This document shows positions 19,349 through 29,049 of a stretch of DNA of 64,000 nucleotides, piece after piece. The DNA is from Rhizocola hellebori (GTDB lineage: Bacteria > Actinomycetota > Actinomycetes > Mycobacteriales > Micromonosporaceae). Location of the stretch: contig NZ_BONY01000013.1 in NCBI RefSeq assembly GCF_016862955.1, positions 1 to 64,000 of the forward strand. Direction: 5' to 3'. A model generated the notes under the pieces. It was not told where the DNA came from and did not search any database. It worked only from the letters and a program-made list of their open reading frames with translations. Position 1 is the stretch's first letter; each line of letters begins with the position of its first letter. A program made the translations under genes and the position numbers.

Positions 19349-19915
19349 CTACTCCTCAGTGTTCTCAGTTAACTTGCTCAGGGCCGCCCAGCGCGGGTCG
19401 ACCTGCTCGTGGGTGTGCCCCTTCGGCAGCTCGTCCCAGCGCACCCCGCACTCGGGGCACAACCCTGGGCAGTCTTCGCGGCACAGCGGGTTCACCGGCA
19501 ATGCCAGCACCACCGCGTCGCGCAGAGCCGGTTCCAGGTCGATCAGATCGCCCTGCATCCGGCCGACTTCGTCTTCGTCGGTGGTCTCGTCCGTGGTGCT
19601 GTTCTCGTACGCGAACAGCTCCTGGACCGGTACAGCCAACTCTTCGTTGATCGCAGTCAGGCAGCGACCGCACTCCCCAACCAGCGGACCACTGATGGTC
19701 CCGGTGACGAGCACGCCCTCCGACACCGACTGCAGCCGCAGATCGAGGCTCAGGTCAGCGCCCTGTGGAACGCCGATCATCTCCACGCCGAGGTCCTCCG
19801 GCGCCGGAACAACCCGGTTGAGCGCACGCATCGCCCCAGGGCGACGCGGGAGTTCCCGCGTGTCGAGGACCAAAGGCGCCCGTGGGTCGAGGTGTTTCAT
19901 CGAGTGTTGCGGCAT
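19349..19915 (-). CDS. DUF177/YceD family protein
   Basis: 188 aa. The family pattern is visible: a strand-rich first half, GECGRC in the centre, and a C-terminal cysteine cluster CREDCPGLCPECG that suggests metal binding. YceD proteins are linked to 23S rRNA metabolism and are usually encoded beside rpmF, as here. The start at ATG 19915 has GGAG seven bases upstream; an ATG at 19933 is in frame but lacks a site. Confidence 0.9.
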   Translation of the reverse strand: MPQHSMKHLDPRAPLVLDTRELPRRPGAMRALNRVVPAPEDLGVEMIGVPQGADLSLDLRLQSVSEGVLVTGTISGPLVGECGRCLTAINEELAVPVQELFAYENSTTDETTDEDEVGRMQGDLIDLEPALRDAVVLALPVNPLCREDCPGLCPECGVRWDELPKGHTHEQVDPRWAALSKLTENTEE

Positions 19916-19995
19916 GGCGAAACTCCGGCGCAAGAATTTGGCCGACGAAGAAGATTACCTGAGAAAGGTGCTCCTCGTCGAACCAGGGGTAGGGC

Positions 19996-20493
19996 CTAGA
20001 ACTGTGGCAGCGGCCGCTCGTCCTGCTCCGGGATGTAGGAACCGATCTCTCGCAAGGCATGCATCTTGTCGCGGCCACGTTCTATAGAGGCTAGCGCGCG
20101 GGTCAGGAATTGCTCGAAGTTGGCCAGGGCGGTGTCGACATACTCGTCGACCTCGTCACGCAGGCGCTGCGCTTCCGCGCGTGCCTCACCGATGATGCGA
20201 GCGCCCTCATGCTCGGACGAGACGGTGATCTCGTTCACCGAGACGAGCCGAGCGTGCTCCTGCTCACCCTCGCGGATAATCCGCTCGGCCTCGCGGCGGC
20301 CGGCGTCGAGGATCTTGTCGCGCTCCTCCAGCAGGGCGGCGGACCGGCGCAGCTCGCCGGGAAGCTCCGCGCGCAGCTGGTCAAGCGCGCCGATCACCTC
20401 ACCCCGGTCGACCATGCAGTTACGCGACATCGGCACATTACGGGCAGATTCGATGACAGCAATGAGGTCGTCGATACGGTCGAGCGGATCCAC
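19996..20493 (-). CDS. DivIVA-related coiled-coil protein, SepIVA-like
   Basis: 165 aa. The N-terminal part (DPLDRIDDLIAVIESARNVPMS) is followed by a long charged helix from about 35 to 145, without membrane segments. Sequence style and position (next to DUF177 and rnc) match mycobacterial SepIVA (Rv2927c), a septation factor with a DivIVA-like domain. The assignment rests on that context as I remember it. Confidence 0.78.
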   Translation of the reverse strand: MDPLDRIDDLIAVIESARNVPMSRNCMVDRGEVIGALDQLRAELPGELRRSAALLEERDKILDAGRREAERIIREGEQEHARLVSVNEITVSSEHEGARIIGEARAEAQRLRDEVDEYVDTALANFEQFLTRALASIERGRDKMHALREIGSYIPEQDERPLPQF

Positions 20494-20539
20494 CGGGTCA
20501 CTCCTTGGTAGGCGTCAGATACATGATGCCTCGGCTGGG

Positions 20540-21028
20540 TCAGTTAGCGCGTGCGGCACGCAAGCGCTCAGCGAGCCTCTGCTCGACGAGCTCAGGCACG
20601 TAGGTTGACACGTCGCCGCCCCACTTCGCCACCTCTTTGACCAGGCTGGACGCGATGAAAGAATAGAGCGGATTCGTTGGCATGAACAAGGTTTCCACAC
20701 CTGACAATCCGATGTTCATCTGCGCCATCTGCAACTCGTATTCGAAATCACCCACCACCCGGACGCCCTTGACCACGATCTGCGCTCCATGATCGCGGCA
20801 GAAGTCCACCAGCAGCCCCCGGAACGACATCACCCGGACGTTCGGGTACTCCTTGGTGACCTCGACCAGCATGTCCAGCCGTTCCTCGACGCTGAACAGG
20901 CCCTGTTTGGTCTCGTTCACGAGCACGGCGACGATCACCTCGTCAAACAGCTGTGCCGACCGCCCGATGATGTCCAGGTGTCCCCTGGTGACCGGATCAA
21001 ACGACCCGGGGTAGACCGCACGCCTCAT
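20540..21028 (-). CDS. coaD: phosphopantetheine adenylyltransferase
   Basis: Penultimate enzyme of coenzyme A synthesis, 162 aa, a typical length. The nucleotidyltransferase motif TRGH is in YPGSFDPVTRGHLDII at the N-terminus, and the C-terminal SSLVKEVA matches the family SSTxVRE block. It is preceded by rsmD, a common pair: rsmD stop and coaD start are about 30 bp apart. Confidence 0.96.
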   Translation of the reverse strand: MRRAVYPGSFDPVTRGHLDIIGRSAQLFDEVIVAVLVNETKQGLFSVEERLDMLVEVTKEYPNVRVMSFRGLLVDFCRDHGAQIVVKGVRVVGDFEYELQMAQMNIGLSGVETLFMPTNPLYSFIASSLVKEVAKWGGDVSTYVPELVEQRLAERLRAARAN

Positions 21029-21058
21029 CGCGTTATCCCTTCGGGGGAATTTGCCGCC

Positions 21059-21628
21059 TCACAGCACTTCGGCGCGACCGTACCAAAGAGTCGACTCGCC
21101 GTAGCGGCGACCGCGCTCACCAGTGACGCCTTGCACCCAACTGGGCTCGGGGGAGCGGCTCGAGCGCTCGATCACGATCAGCGCACCATCGGTGAGCCAG
21201 GCCCCGCCGGCCAGCGCAGCGAGCATCTCCTCGATTTCGCTTTCCGTCACCTGGTACGGCGGGTCCGCGAACACGAGGTCATATCCCTGCTCCGGATTGC
21301 CCCCGGCCAGCACGCCGCCCACCTTGCCCGCCACCACCCGGGCCTGCCCCTGCGCATCCAGGGCCGCGATGTTCGCCCGGATCACCTTGACCGCCTTCGG
21401 GTCGTGCTCGACCAGCAGCGCATGAGCCGCGCCGCGCGACAGGGCCTCCAGCCCGACCGCCCCCGAGCCCGCGAACAGATCGATGACCCGCGCCCCCGAG
21501 AGGTCCATCTGGCTATCCAAAGTGGAGAACAGCGCCTCGCGTACCCGATCGGACGTGGGGCGGGTATGACGGCCCTCCGGAGCGCTCAGTCGTCGCCCTC
21601 CGTAGCGTCCGGCCACGATCCTTGTCAC
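21059..21628 (-). CDS. rsmD: 16S rRNA (guanine-966-N2)-methyltransferase RsmD
   Basis: 189 aa, SAM-dependent methyltransferase. It opens TRIVAGRYGGRRL, then shows the SAM site VIDLFAGSGAVGLEALSRGA and the catalytic DPPY in VFADPPYQV. Together with coaD it forms a leftward unit. Confidence 0.94.
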   Translation of the reverse strand: MTRIVAGRYGGRRLSAPEGRHTRPTSDRVREALFSTLDSQMDLSGARVIDLFAGSGAVGLEALSRGAAHALLVEHDPKAVKVIRANIAALDAQGQARVVAGKVGGVLAGGNPEQGYDLVFADPPYQVTESEIEEMLAALAGGAWLTDGALIVIERSSRSPEPSWVQGVTGERGRRYGESTLWYGRAEVL

Positions 21629-21762
21629 GCTGCGACGTTACTTCATAACGATTCCGCAACTACGCGTCTCCCCGATTTCCCAAGGATCTCTCGCCTTTCA
21701 TAGGGTCAGGCGTTGCTCCATGCCGCTGACCCTCCGATCTCGATTGCTTTGGGGAGAATGCC

Positions 21763-23472
21763 TTGAATCGTCCCTTGAAACGGTTACTCGCCCTCACGGG
21801 TTCCGTTGTCCTCGGCACTCTTGGTGCGGTCGCGCTTGGCAGCCCCGCCCAGGCGCACCACAACACGATTACGGCCGGCGCGGTGTGCGCCAACGGGAAG
21901 ATCCAGATCAACTGGACGATCCAAAACAGCGAGGGCGACAAGAACGAGCGGATCATTTGGTTCCAGCAGAACCCGAGCGATTCCATCCTCCGGGTAGCGA
22001 ACAACGGAACGGTGACCAGCGACGTCATCGGCGTTCAGAGCCCGATCGGCGCGGGGGCCGCGCTCAAAGGCGTTCAGACGGTGCCCGATGGCACGCCGTT
22101 CGCCGAAATCAAGATGAAAGCCAAGTGGAGCAACAACTACGTCACGCCTGACGACAAGATCGACAGCTATAAGATCTCCCTCGCCGACCTCAACTGTGAG
22201 TCCGGCTTCAGCTCGGCGGTCGCCGGCACCGCGGAATGTGACAAGGAATCCGGCACCTGGAAGGTGACCTGGCAGGTCTCCAACCAGCACCCGAGCCGGG
22301 CCGCCAAGGTCCAGATCGTGACCGATGGCACCGTCTCGGAGCGGACAGCCGTCAGCACCGGCGGGACGTTCGTCACCCTCTCCCCCGAGAGCCTCATCAC
22401 CGACCTGGCCGACAACGACCCCATCGCCGCGGCCACCACGTTGAGCGCCCACCAGACGGTCCCGGGCACGGCCGACGCGGCCCGCCTCAAGGTGGAACTG
22501 ACCTGGCAGCGCGACAACTTCGCCGCCAAGCAGCACACCTCCACCGCCACCGTGAACTTCACCGGCGGCTGTGTGAAGAACGCCCCGAAGCCCGCCGCCA
22601 GGTTCGCCTCGGACTGCACCGGCCTCGTGACGGTCACCCTCTTCAACGGTGACACCGCCACCAAGGACGCCCGCTTCGTGGTCAAGGGCGCCAACGGCTG
22701 GTCGAGCGAGGAGGTCGTGGTTCCCAAGGGCGAGACGGCACTGGTCCACGTCCCCAAGGAGAACTCGGCAAGCGTCGTCGTCCTGGAGAGCGGCGAGCAG
22801 ATCGAGACCTACTCGTGGCAGGACTCGACGAACTGCCACCCGATCGACATCAAGATCACTCAGAGCTGCGCCGGCGTCGAGGTCACGGTCGACAACCCCG
22901 AGAATGGCGCGGCGCACACCGTCAAGCTCGTGCCGACCAGCGGCCAGTCCATCACCAAGGTCTTCCAGCCGGGTGAGAAGGCCACGTACACCTTCGACGC
23001 CCCGAACGACACCGACGCCTTCAAGGTCGATGTGTCCATCGGCGAGCGCACCCGCACCATCACCTGGGAGCGGCCGAAGGGCTGTGAGGAGCTCGACGGC
23101 AACATCGAGCAGACCTGTACCGGCATCATCATCCACCTGACCAACCCGCAGGACGGCTCCCCCGCTGCCCTGGTGCTGACCCCGACCCCGGGCGACCCGG
23201 TGTCGTTCACGCTGAACCCGGGCGAGGACAAGGACGTGGAGTTCGTTGCCGGGCCGAGCGGTCTGACGGTCGCGGGATCCCTCAACGGCGAAACCCTGGG
23301 CGAGCCACTGGTCTGGGTGAAGCCAGAGGGATGCGTGCCGCCGCAGCTGCCTAAGACCGGTGACAACACGGCCGGCTACATCGCCTCGGGCACCGGGCTC
23401 GTCGCGCTTGGCGCGATCGTGTTCTTCCTGGCCCGCCGCCGGATGGTCAACCTGCGCCGCCTGGCCTCGTAG
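21763..23472 (+). CDS. LPXTG cell-wall-anchored surface protein with repeated modules
   Basis: 569 aa. A signal peptide (about 1-32, ending SPAQA) leads into five beta-rich modules of roughly 85-110 residues. The last three look like tandem copies, each with a Cys near the start (DCTG, SCAG, TCTG) and a C-terminal Cys (NCHP, GCEE, GCVP). The C-terminus is a sortase signal: LPKTG at 529-533, a hydrophobic span and an arginine-rich tail. It starts at TTG 21763, six to seven bases after GGGGAG. Ligand and role are unknown; pilin-like or adhesin modules are possible. Confidence 0.85.
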   Translation: MNRPLKRLLALTGSVVLGTLGAVALGSPAQAHHNTITAGAVCANGKIQINWTIQNSEGDKNERIIWFQQNPSDSILRVANNGTVTSDVIGVQSPIGAGAALKGVQTVPDGTPFAEIKMKAKWSNNYVTPDDKIDSYKISLADLNCESGFSSAVAGTAECDKESGTWKVTWQVSNQHPSRAAKVQIVTDGTVSERTAVSTGGTFVTLSPESLITDLADNDPIAAATTLSAHQTVPGTADAARLKVELTWQRDNFAAKQHTSTATVNFTGGCVKNAPKPAARFASDCTGLVTVTLFNGDTATKDARFVVKGANGWSSEEVVVPKGETALVHVPKENSASVVVLESGEQIETYSWQDSTNCHPIDIKITQSCAGVEVTVDNPENGAAHTVKLVPTSGQSITKVFQPGEKATYTFDAPNDTDAFKVDVSIGERTRTITWERPKGCEELDGNIEQTCTGIIIHLTNPQDGSPAALVLTPTPGDPVSFTLNPGEDKDVEFVAGPSGLTVAGSLNGETLGEPLVWVKPEGCVPPQLPKTGDNTAGYIASGTGLVALGAIVFFLARRRMVNLRRLAS

Positions 23473-23500
23473 GTTCCTCAGAGCACCACCACATAGAAGA

Positions 23501-23530
23501 AAGGGCGGGTCCCGCGAGGGGCCCGCCCTT
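23501..23530. terminator. bidirectional terminator between the LPXTG gene and recG
   Basis: The arms AAGGGCGGG and CCCGCCCTT pair perfectly over 9 bp with a 12-base loop. It lies 29 bases past the LPXTG gene stop and 14 bases past the recG stop on the other strand, so it can serve both convergent genes. Confidence 0.85.
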
Positions 23531-23543
23531 CATTTGTTGGCAG

Positions 23544-25688
23544 TCAGCCTTTTTGGAGGTACTCGGCCCGATCCTCGCTCACCAGGCGGCTCACCGTTTG
23601 GGCCAGCAGCGGGTGCTCGGCCAGGGTGGGGTCGCGCGCCAGCAACTCTTCGGCCTCCGCCCGCGCCTCACCGATCAGCTCGCGGTCGCGCAACAGCGAC
23701 AGCAGGCGCAGATGGGTGCGGCGGCCGGATTGGGCCGCGCCCAGCACATCGCCCTCGCGCCGCTGCTCCAGATCGATCTCGGCGAGCTGGAAGCCGTCGA
23801 CGGTCGACGCCACCGAGTCGAGCCGCTCCCGGGTCGGGGTGCCTTCCAGGGTCTCGGTGACGAGCAGGCACAGACCGGCGGCCGAGCCCCGGCCCACCCG
23901 GCCGCGCAGCTGATGCAGCTGGGAGATGCCGAAGCGGTCAGCATCGAGGATCATCATGACTGTCGCGTTGGGAACGTCGACGCCGACCTCGATCACGGTG
24001 GTGGCGACGAGCACGTCGAGCTTGCCTGCGGCGAAGGCGCGCATCACGGCGTCCTTCTCGTCGGCGGGCAGCTTGCCGTGCAGAATCTCCAGGCGCAGCC
24101 CGGAAAGCGGGCCCTCCTTGAGCAGGGGCGCCACTTCGAGCACAGCGATCGGGGGCCGCCGGTCGCTATCGGCCTCGGCATCCGATGGCGGCTCCTCGTC
24201 TTCGGAGGCGGCGTCGGACGAGCCGATGCGCGGGCACACGATGTAGGCCTGATGGCCCTTGCCGACCTCCTCCCGCACGCGCTGCCAAGCTCTTTCCAGG
24301 AAGGCGGGCTTTTCCGCGGCCGGGACCACGTGCGAGGCGATCGGCGATCGGCCGCCGGGAAGCTGGGTGAGGGTGGAGATTTCGAGGTCGCCGTAAACGG
24401 TCATCGCCACCGTGCGCGGAATCGGCGTGGCGGTCATCACCAGCACGTGCGGCGGCTGCTCGGCCTTGGCGCGTAAGGCGTCGCGCTGCTCGACCCCGAA
24501 GCGGTGCTGCTCATCGATGACGATCAGACCGAGATCGGCGAAGTCGACGCCGTCATAGAGCAGGGCGTGGGTGCCGATGACCAGTGAGGCGGCCCCGCTG
24601 CCGATGTCGCCCAGGATCCGGCGCTTGGCGGCGGCGCCGGTCGAGCCGGTCAGCAGCACCACCCGATGCTGTTCCTCCAGCGGAAGCAGGCCGGTGATGC
24701 CTCGAAAGTGTTGTGCCGCAAGCACTTCGGTGGGCGCGAGCAGGGCGGCCTGCCCGCCGTTGTCCATGACTTGCAGCATGGCCCGCAACGCGACGAGGGT
24801 CTTACCGGCGCCCACCTCGCCCTGCAGCAACCGGTGCATCGGGTGCGGCGTGGCCAGGTCGGCGCTGATCTGCTCGCCGACCTCCAGCTGACCCTCGGTC
24901 AGCTGGAAGGGCAAACCGGCGTCGAACGTGGTGAGCAGCCCGCCCTCGACCTGAGGCCGGGAAACCGCGGGCCACTGTGCGGCCTCCTGCTTGCGCCGCA
25001 CCAGGGTCAGCTGGATGGCGAAGGCTTCGTCCCAGGCGAGCCGCTTCTTCGCCAGGGCGAGCATCTCGCCCGACGACGGCCGGTGGATCTCGCGCAGAGC
25101 GGTAGGCAGATCGATGAGCTTGCGCGCGGCCCGGATCTCCGAGGGCATCGGGTCTGGCGGCATCGGGATGGTGTCGAGCACCACGCGCACGCAGCGGGCG
25201 ATGACCCAGGTCGGGATCTTCGCGGCCGAGGGGTAGACGGGAATGAACGCCCCCGCGAACGCCTCCATCTCCTCGTTCCAGTCGGCGCCGTCGAGCAGGA
25301 TGTAGTCGGGCCCGTTGAGCTGGCGGCGGCCCCGGAACTCGGTCACCTTGCCGGCGAAGAGCCCCCACCTTCCGGGCAGCAGATCACGCGCACGCCAAGC
25401 CTGGTTGAAGTAGGTCAGGGTGAGCTGGCCGCCGAGACCATCACCGACGATGACCTCGAGGATGTGGCCCGCCCGCTGCCGGAACTTGCGCGGGTTGGTG
25501 CTCATCACCTGAGCCATCACCGTGACCTGCTCACCCACCTCCAGCTGGCGGATGTTGGTGTGCTCGCCGCGTTTGTCGTAGCGCCGGGGCACGTGATAGA
25601 GCAGGTCACCCGCGGTGTAGAGGTCGAGGTTGACGGCAAGCGCCTTGGCCGTCTTCTCGCCCACAATCTTGCCCAGTGGCGTGTCCAT
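23544..25688 (-). CDS. recG: ATP-dependent DNA helicase RecG
   Basis: Branch-migration helicase that rescues stalled replication forks, 714 aa. An N-terminal wedge/OB region (about 50-150, VTVMAQVMSTNPRKFRQR) precedes the helicase core. Walker A is QGEVGAGKT, the DExH box is VIDEQHRFGVEQR, motif III is TATPIPRT, and the last motifs are HQLRGRVGRG. An acidic low-complexity loop (ASEDEEPPSDAEAD) interrupts the second helicase domain near residues 485-505. It follows the DAK2 gene with a 13-bp gap. Confidence 0.96.
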   Translation of the reverse strand: MDTPLGKIVGEKTAKALAVNLDLYTAGDLLYHVPRRYDKRGEHTNIRQLEVGEQVTVMAQVMSTNPRKFRQRAGHILEVIVGDGLGGQLTLTYFNQAWRARDLLPGRWGLFAGKVTEFRGRRQLNGPDYILLDGADWNEEMEAFAGAFIPVYPSAAKIPTWVIARCVRVVLDTIPMPPDPMPSEIRAARKLIDLPTALREIHRPSSGEMLALAKKRLAWDEAFAIQLTLVRRKQEAAQWPAVSRPQVEGGLLTTFDAGLPFQLTEGQLEVGEQISADLATPHPMHRLLQGEVGAGKTLVALRAMLQVMDNGGQAALLAPTEVLAAQHFRGITGLLPLEEQHRVVLLTGSTGAAAKRRILGDIGSGAASLVIGTHALLYDGVDFADLGLIVIDEQHRFGVEQRDALRAKAEQPPHVLVMTATPIPRTVAMTVYGDLEISTLTQLPGGRSPIASHVVPAAEKPAFLERAWQRVREEVGKGHQAYIVCPRIGSSDAASEDEEPPSDAEADSDRRPPIAVLEVAPLLKEGPLSGLRLEILHGKLPADEKDAVMRAFAAGKLDVLVATTVIEVGVDVPNATVMMILDADRFGISQLHQLRGRVGRGSAAGLCLLVTETLEGTPTRERLDSVASTVDGFQLAEIDLEQRREGDVLGAAQSGRRTHLRLLSLLRDRELIGEARAEAEELLARDPTLAEHPLLAQTVSRLVSEDRAEYLQKG

Positions 25689-25701
25689 TCAGGCGAGTCT
25701 C

Positions 25702-27225
25702 TCACTCCACCCCGACAAGAAGCGGGTAATGCTGCTGCCCGCCTTCGTAGGCGTGAACATCGACAAGCTGCCACTTTTCGCGTACGTGTTCGGTGAGCGC
25801 CTCGGCCAGGCCGGGCGGGGCATCGGCCCCGGTCAGCAGCGTCACCAGCTCGTTGCGGCCGGTGGCCAGCATCCGGTCGAGCAGCTCGCAGCAGACCTGC
25901 AACAGGTCCTGTCCGATCACGTTGACCTCGCCCTCGACGAGCGCGATGACGTCACCGGGCACGCATCGCCCGGCCACCGTGATCGCTTCCCGGCTGGCGA
26001 TGGTCACCTCGGCGGATCGGCAGGCGGCGGCCGCCTCGGCCATGGCGATCACGTCGTCCTCGAAGCGGCGCGCCGGGTCTCTCACGGCCAGCGCCGCCAA
26101 GGCCTGTACCGGGGATCGGGTCGGGATGACCCGCACCTTCACCCCCTCGCCGAAGGCCTCGTCCGCGGCGGTCTGCGCCACCGCCCGCAGGTTCGTATCG
26201 GTGGGCAGCACCGCCACCCGCCCCGCTCCGGTGGCGAGGATCGCATCGAGAATGTCCGACGTCGACGGCTTCGACCTCACCGGCACCGCGTTCTCGTTCA
26301 CCAGCAGATCGGCGATGCCCTCGCCGGCGGCGGTGACGACGACGGCCCGCGCGGTCGGGTCGGGCCGGCGCGGCCCGCCCTCCGCTTTCGAGCTGGTCAG
26401 ATGGGTCACCTGGATCTGATGCGGCCGCCCGGCCTCCAGCCCGGCCTCGATGGCCGCGCCGGCGTCGTCGACGTGCACGTGGACCCGCCAGGACGGCTGC
26501 CCGCCCACAATGACCAGGGAGTCGCCCAGCCTGTCCAGCACGGATCGCAGCTTGTCCACGGCCTGCGCATCGGTGTCGAGCAGGTATTGCACCTCGTAGG
26601 CGGGGCCGCGATAGCCGGACAGGGCCGCCGTCGGCGCGTGCCCGACCACCACGCTCACCTCGTGTGAGAGCTCCTCGCCGGTCAGGGTCTGCACCAGCGC
26701 GTCGAGCAGCAGCACCAGCCCCCTGCCGCCCGCGTCGACCACCCCGGCGGCGGCCAGCTCCGGCAGCTGCTCCGGCGTGCGCGCCAGGGCGACCGCTGCC
26801 GCATCGGCGCACTCGCGCAGGGTCGCGCCATCCGCCGCACGCGCCACGGTCAGGATCGTCCCCTCCACGGGGTGGGCCACGGCTTCGTAGGCGGCGACAG
26901 CGGCATCCTGAAGGGCCCGCGACCCGGTGATGCCGGCGGCGAGCCCGGCGAGCCACTGCGCGGTGATCACTCCCGAGTTGCCCCGAGCGCCCATCAGGGC
27001 GCCCCGCGCCATCGTGCGCAGGGCGTCGCCCGGGGTCTGCTCCTCCAGCACTTCGCTGAGTGCCCGCTCAGCCGCTTGCAAGGTCATCAGGAGGTTGGTC
27101 CCGGTGTCGCCGTCGGGCACAGGGTAGACATTCAGGTCGTTGAGCTCCTGCTCATGACGTCGCACGAGCGCGATCGCCTGCGAGCACCAACGCCGCACTG
27201 CATGCGCGTCCATGGCCTCCAGCAC
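25702..27225 (-). CDS. DAK2/DhaL-domain protein, FakA-like kinase component
   Basis: About 507 aa. The N-terminal DhaL domain has [18 protein letters not shown], whose Asp residues bind Mg-ATP, and GARGNSGVI. The C-terminal half matches the FakA/YloV type. In Firmicutes FakA phosphorylates fatty acids held by FakB; that role here is inference. The start is uncertain between GTG 27225 and ATG 27213; longer readings would run antisense through rpmB. It is transcribed together with recG, the arrangement also seen in mycobacteria. Confidence 0.88.
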   Translation of the reverse strand: MLEAMDAHAVRRWCSQAIALVRRHEQELNDLNVYPVPDGDTGTNLLMTLQAAERALSEVLEEQTPGDALRTMARGALMGARGNSGVITAQWLAGLAAGITGSRALQDAAVAAYEAVAHPVEGTILTVARAADGATLRECADAAAVALARTPEQLPELAAAGVVDAGGRGLVLLLDALVQTLTGEELSHEVSVVVGHAPTAALSGYRGPAYEVQYLLDTDAQAVDKLRSVLDRLGDSLVIVGGQPSWRVHVHVDDAGAAIEAGLEAGRPHQIQVTHLTSSKAEGGPRRPDPTARAVVVTAAGEGIADLLVNENAVPVRSKPSTSDILDAILATGAGRVAVLPTDTNLRAVAQTAADEAFGEGVKVRVIPTRSPVQALAALAVRDPARRFEDDVIAMAEAAAACRSAEVTIASREAITVAGRCVPGDVIALVEGEVNVIGQDLLQVCCELLDRMLATGRNELVTLLTGADAPPGLAEALTEHVREKWQLVDVHAYEGGQQHYPLLVGVE

Positions 27226-27263
27226 GTGCGTAAGCCTAATAGGAAATAGCGCGCAGGGGCCGA

Positions 27264-27294
27264 TTGGGCGAAGGTGTGGTCTGTCGGGTAACCT
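27264..27294 (+). promoter_or_regulatory. rpmB: possible rpmB promoter
   Basis: TTGGGC and TAACCT are spaced by 19 bases, ending 52 bases before the rpmB start. The -10 fits TAnnnT; the spacer is long, so this is tentative. Confidence 0.35.
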
Positions 27295-27346
27295 GTCGGG
27301 GTTGCGTTCATCGCGACCGATCAAGGACGACTTCAGGAGAGATCCA

Positions 27347-27538
27347 GTGGCTAGCGTTTGTGACATCTGCGACAAGAAGCCGGGCTTCGGCAACAACCGG
27401 CCGTGGTCGAGGAAGGCCACCCGCCGCCGTTGGAACCCCAACATCCAGTCGGTGCGGGTCGCTGCTGGCGGAGGCACGACCAAGAAGGTGAACGCGTGCA
27501 CCTCGTGCATCAAGGCGGGCAAGGTCTCCCGCGCCTGA
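27347..27538 (+). CDS. rpmB: 50S ribosomal protein L28 (zinc-binding form)
   Basis: 63 aa. [17 protein letters not shown] at the N-terminus and CTSC near the end give two CxxC pairs, so this is the zinc-containing C+ form. The central RRWNPNIQ is an L28 hallmark. The GTG start follows CAGGAGAG. It is a single gene between a possible promoter and a strong terminator. Confidence 0.95.
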   Translation: MASVCDICDKKPGFGNNRPWSRKATRRRWNPNIQSVRVAAGGGTTKKVNACTSCIKAGKVSRA

Positions 27539-27570
27539 TCTGCGAGTAACTTCCAACAACAGTCATTTCG

Positions 27571-27603
27571 ACGAAAGGCCGCTCCCTGCGAGCGGCCTTT
27601 CGT
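27571..27603. terminator. strong bidirectional terminator after rpmB
   Basis: A perfect 13-bp stem, ACGAAAGGCCGCT pairing with AGCGGCCTTTCGT, encloses a 7-base loop. It separates rpmB from a convergent acetyltransferase gene. Confidence 0.9.
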
Positions 27604-28064
27604 CATAGTTTCTTGGCGAAGCAGCGCACCCCGGGCTCGTTGCGGTAGTAGCCGAAGGGTTCGATCCGCTCGTATCCCAAAGACTCATACATGGCAATCG
27701 CTTCCGGCTGTCCCGTCCCCGTTTCCAGGATGATCCGGTTGCGGCCGTGCGCTCGGGCGTCGTCCTCGATAGCGGTCATGATGCGGCTGGCCATGCCGCG
27801 GCCGCGCGACTGCTGGGATACGAAGATCCGCTTCACCTCGGCCACCTCGCCCGCGTCGTCATGGCCACGCCAGGCGCCACAGCCAATCGCCTCGCCGTCA
27901 AGGTAGGCGACGAAGAAGCCGCCGTTGGGCGGGTCGAACTCGGCCGCGCGCACCGGCGTCGCGTCGGGGCCGCCGTAGCGCTCGGTCAGGTCTTCCATGA
28001 GCTCGCCGATGAGCCGCTGTGCGACGGAAGCCCCGTACCGGGTCGGCTTTATCTCAATCTGCAC
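27603..28064 (-). CDS. GNAT-family N-acetyltransferase
   Basis: 153 aa. The acetyl-CoA binding motif A is VKRIFVSQQSRGRGMASRIM (Q/RxxGxG/A), followed by the family end ESLGYERIEPFGYY. Substrate unknown. It lies 3 bp downstream of thiL in the same direction and is likely co-transcribed. Confidence 0.87.
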   Translation of the reverse strand: MQIEIKPTRYGASVAQRLIGELMEDLTERYGGPDATPVRAAEFDPPNGGFFVAYLDGEAIGCGAWRGHDDAGEVAEVKRIFVSQQSRGRGMASRIMTAIEDDARAHGRNRIILETGTGQPEAIAMYESLGYERIEPFGYYRNEPGVRCFAKKL

Positions 28065-28067
28065 GCA

Positions 28068-29012
28068 CTAGACCCTAAAGTGGTCCCACCCGGTCGCCCC
28101 CGACCAGGGTCGGCCATCGACTGTTACGTCACTTCCGGTTCCCACCTTGCCGATCACGCGCCAGCCCTCCGGCAGCGGTGCGCCCTCGGGGAAGGTCGCG
28201 GCGAGAGCGTGGTCATCGCCCCCCGCGAGCAGCCACTGGTAGGGATCCACGCCCAGGGCTAAGGCCGCGTCTCGCATTTGATCGGGTACCACAAAAGCGT
28301 CTTTAAGAACATCAATGTGCACTCGGCTGGCGTCGGCGATGTGGCCGAGGTCGGCAAGAAGCCCGTCGGAGACGTCAATCATCGACGTGGCCCCGGCCCG
28401 TCCCGCAGCCGGACCGTGGGCGTAGGGGACCTCCGGACGGCGGTAGGCGTCCACCAGTACCTTCGGGGTCCGGAACCCCCGTGACAGCACCGTGTAACCG
28501 GCTGCGGCATAGCCTGTGCGGCCCGCCATGGCGACCAGATCGCCGGGCCGGGCACCGTCGCGGCGCACCGGGGCGAGCCCGTGCAGGTCGCCCAGCGCGG
28601 TGACGGCGATCATCAGAGTCGGGCCGGAGGTCATGTCCCCGCCGACCACGCTCGCTCCGACCAGGCCGGCTTCCTCGGCCAGACCTTCGGCGAGCAGCTC
28701 GGCCCATCCGGCGTCCAAGTCGGCCGGGGCGCACAGACCTACCAGCAAAGCGGTGGCTGTGCCGCCCATCGCGGCGATATCAGCCAGATTGGCCGCTGCC
28801 GCGCGCCGGCCGATGTCCGAGGCATCGGCCCAGTCGCGCCGGAAATGCCGTCCTTCGACCAGCAGATCGGTAGATGCCACCACCCGCCCGTCGGAGGCCA
28901 CCACCAGCGCCGCGTCGTCGCCCGGCCCCAGCAGCACGGCCGGACCGGGCTCGCCCAGTCGGGACACCACCCGCGAGATCAGCCCAAACTCTCCGGTCTG
29001 CCTGATACTCAC
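28068..29012 (-). CDS. thiL: thiamine-monophosphate kinase
   Basis: Makes thiamine diphosphate from the monophosphate; 314 aa. Motifs are LGPGDDAALV, STDLLVEGRHF, AANLADIAAMGG, VGGDMTSGP and SMIDVSDGLLADLGH. Length and motif order are typical. No TPP riboswitch is visible upstream. Confidence 0.95.
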   Translation of the reverse strand: MSIRQTGEFGLISRVVSRLGEPGPAVLLGPGDDAALVVASDGRVVASTDLLVEGRHFRRDWADASDIGRRAAAANLADIAAMGGTATALLVGLCAPADLDAGWAELLAEGLAEEAGLVGASVVGGDMTSGPTLMIAVTALGDLHGLAPVRRDGARPGDLVAMAGRTGYAAAGYTVLSRGFRTPKVLVDAYRRPEVPYAHGPAAGRAGATSMIDVSDGLLADLGHIADASRVHIDVLKDAFVVPDQMRDAALALGVDPYQWLLAGGDDHALAATFPEGAPLPEGWRVIGKVGTGSDVTVDGRPWSGATGWDHFRV

Positions 29013-29049
29013 TTCAAGGCCTCCAACACAGGTGAGGTATTTTCGACGC

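Noticed and set aside
25702-27606. Longer DAK2 reading starting at 27606
   Set aside because: The added 127 residues run antisense through the complete rpmB gene and its terminator.
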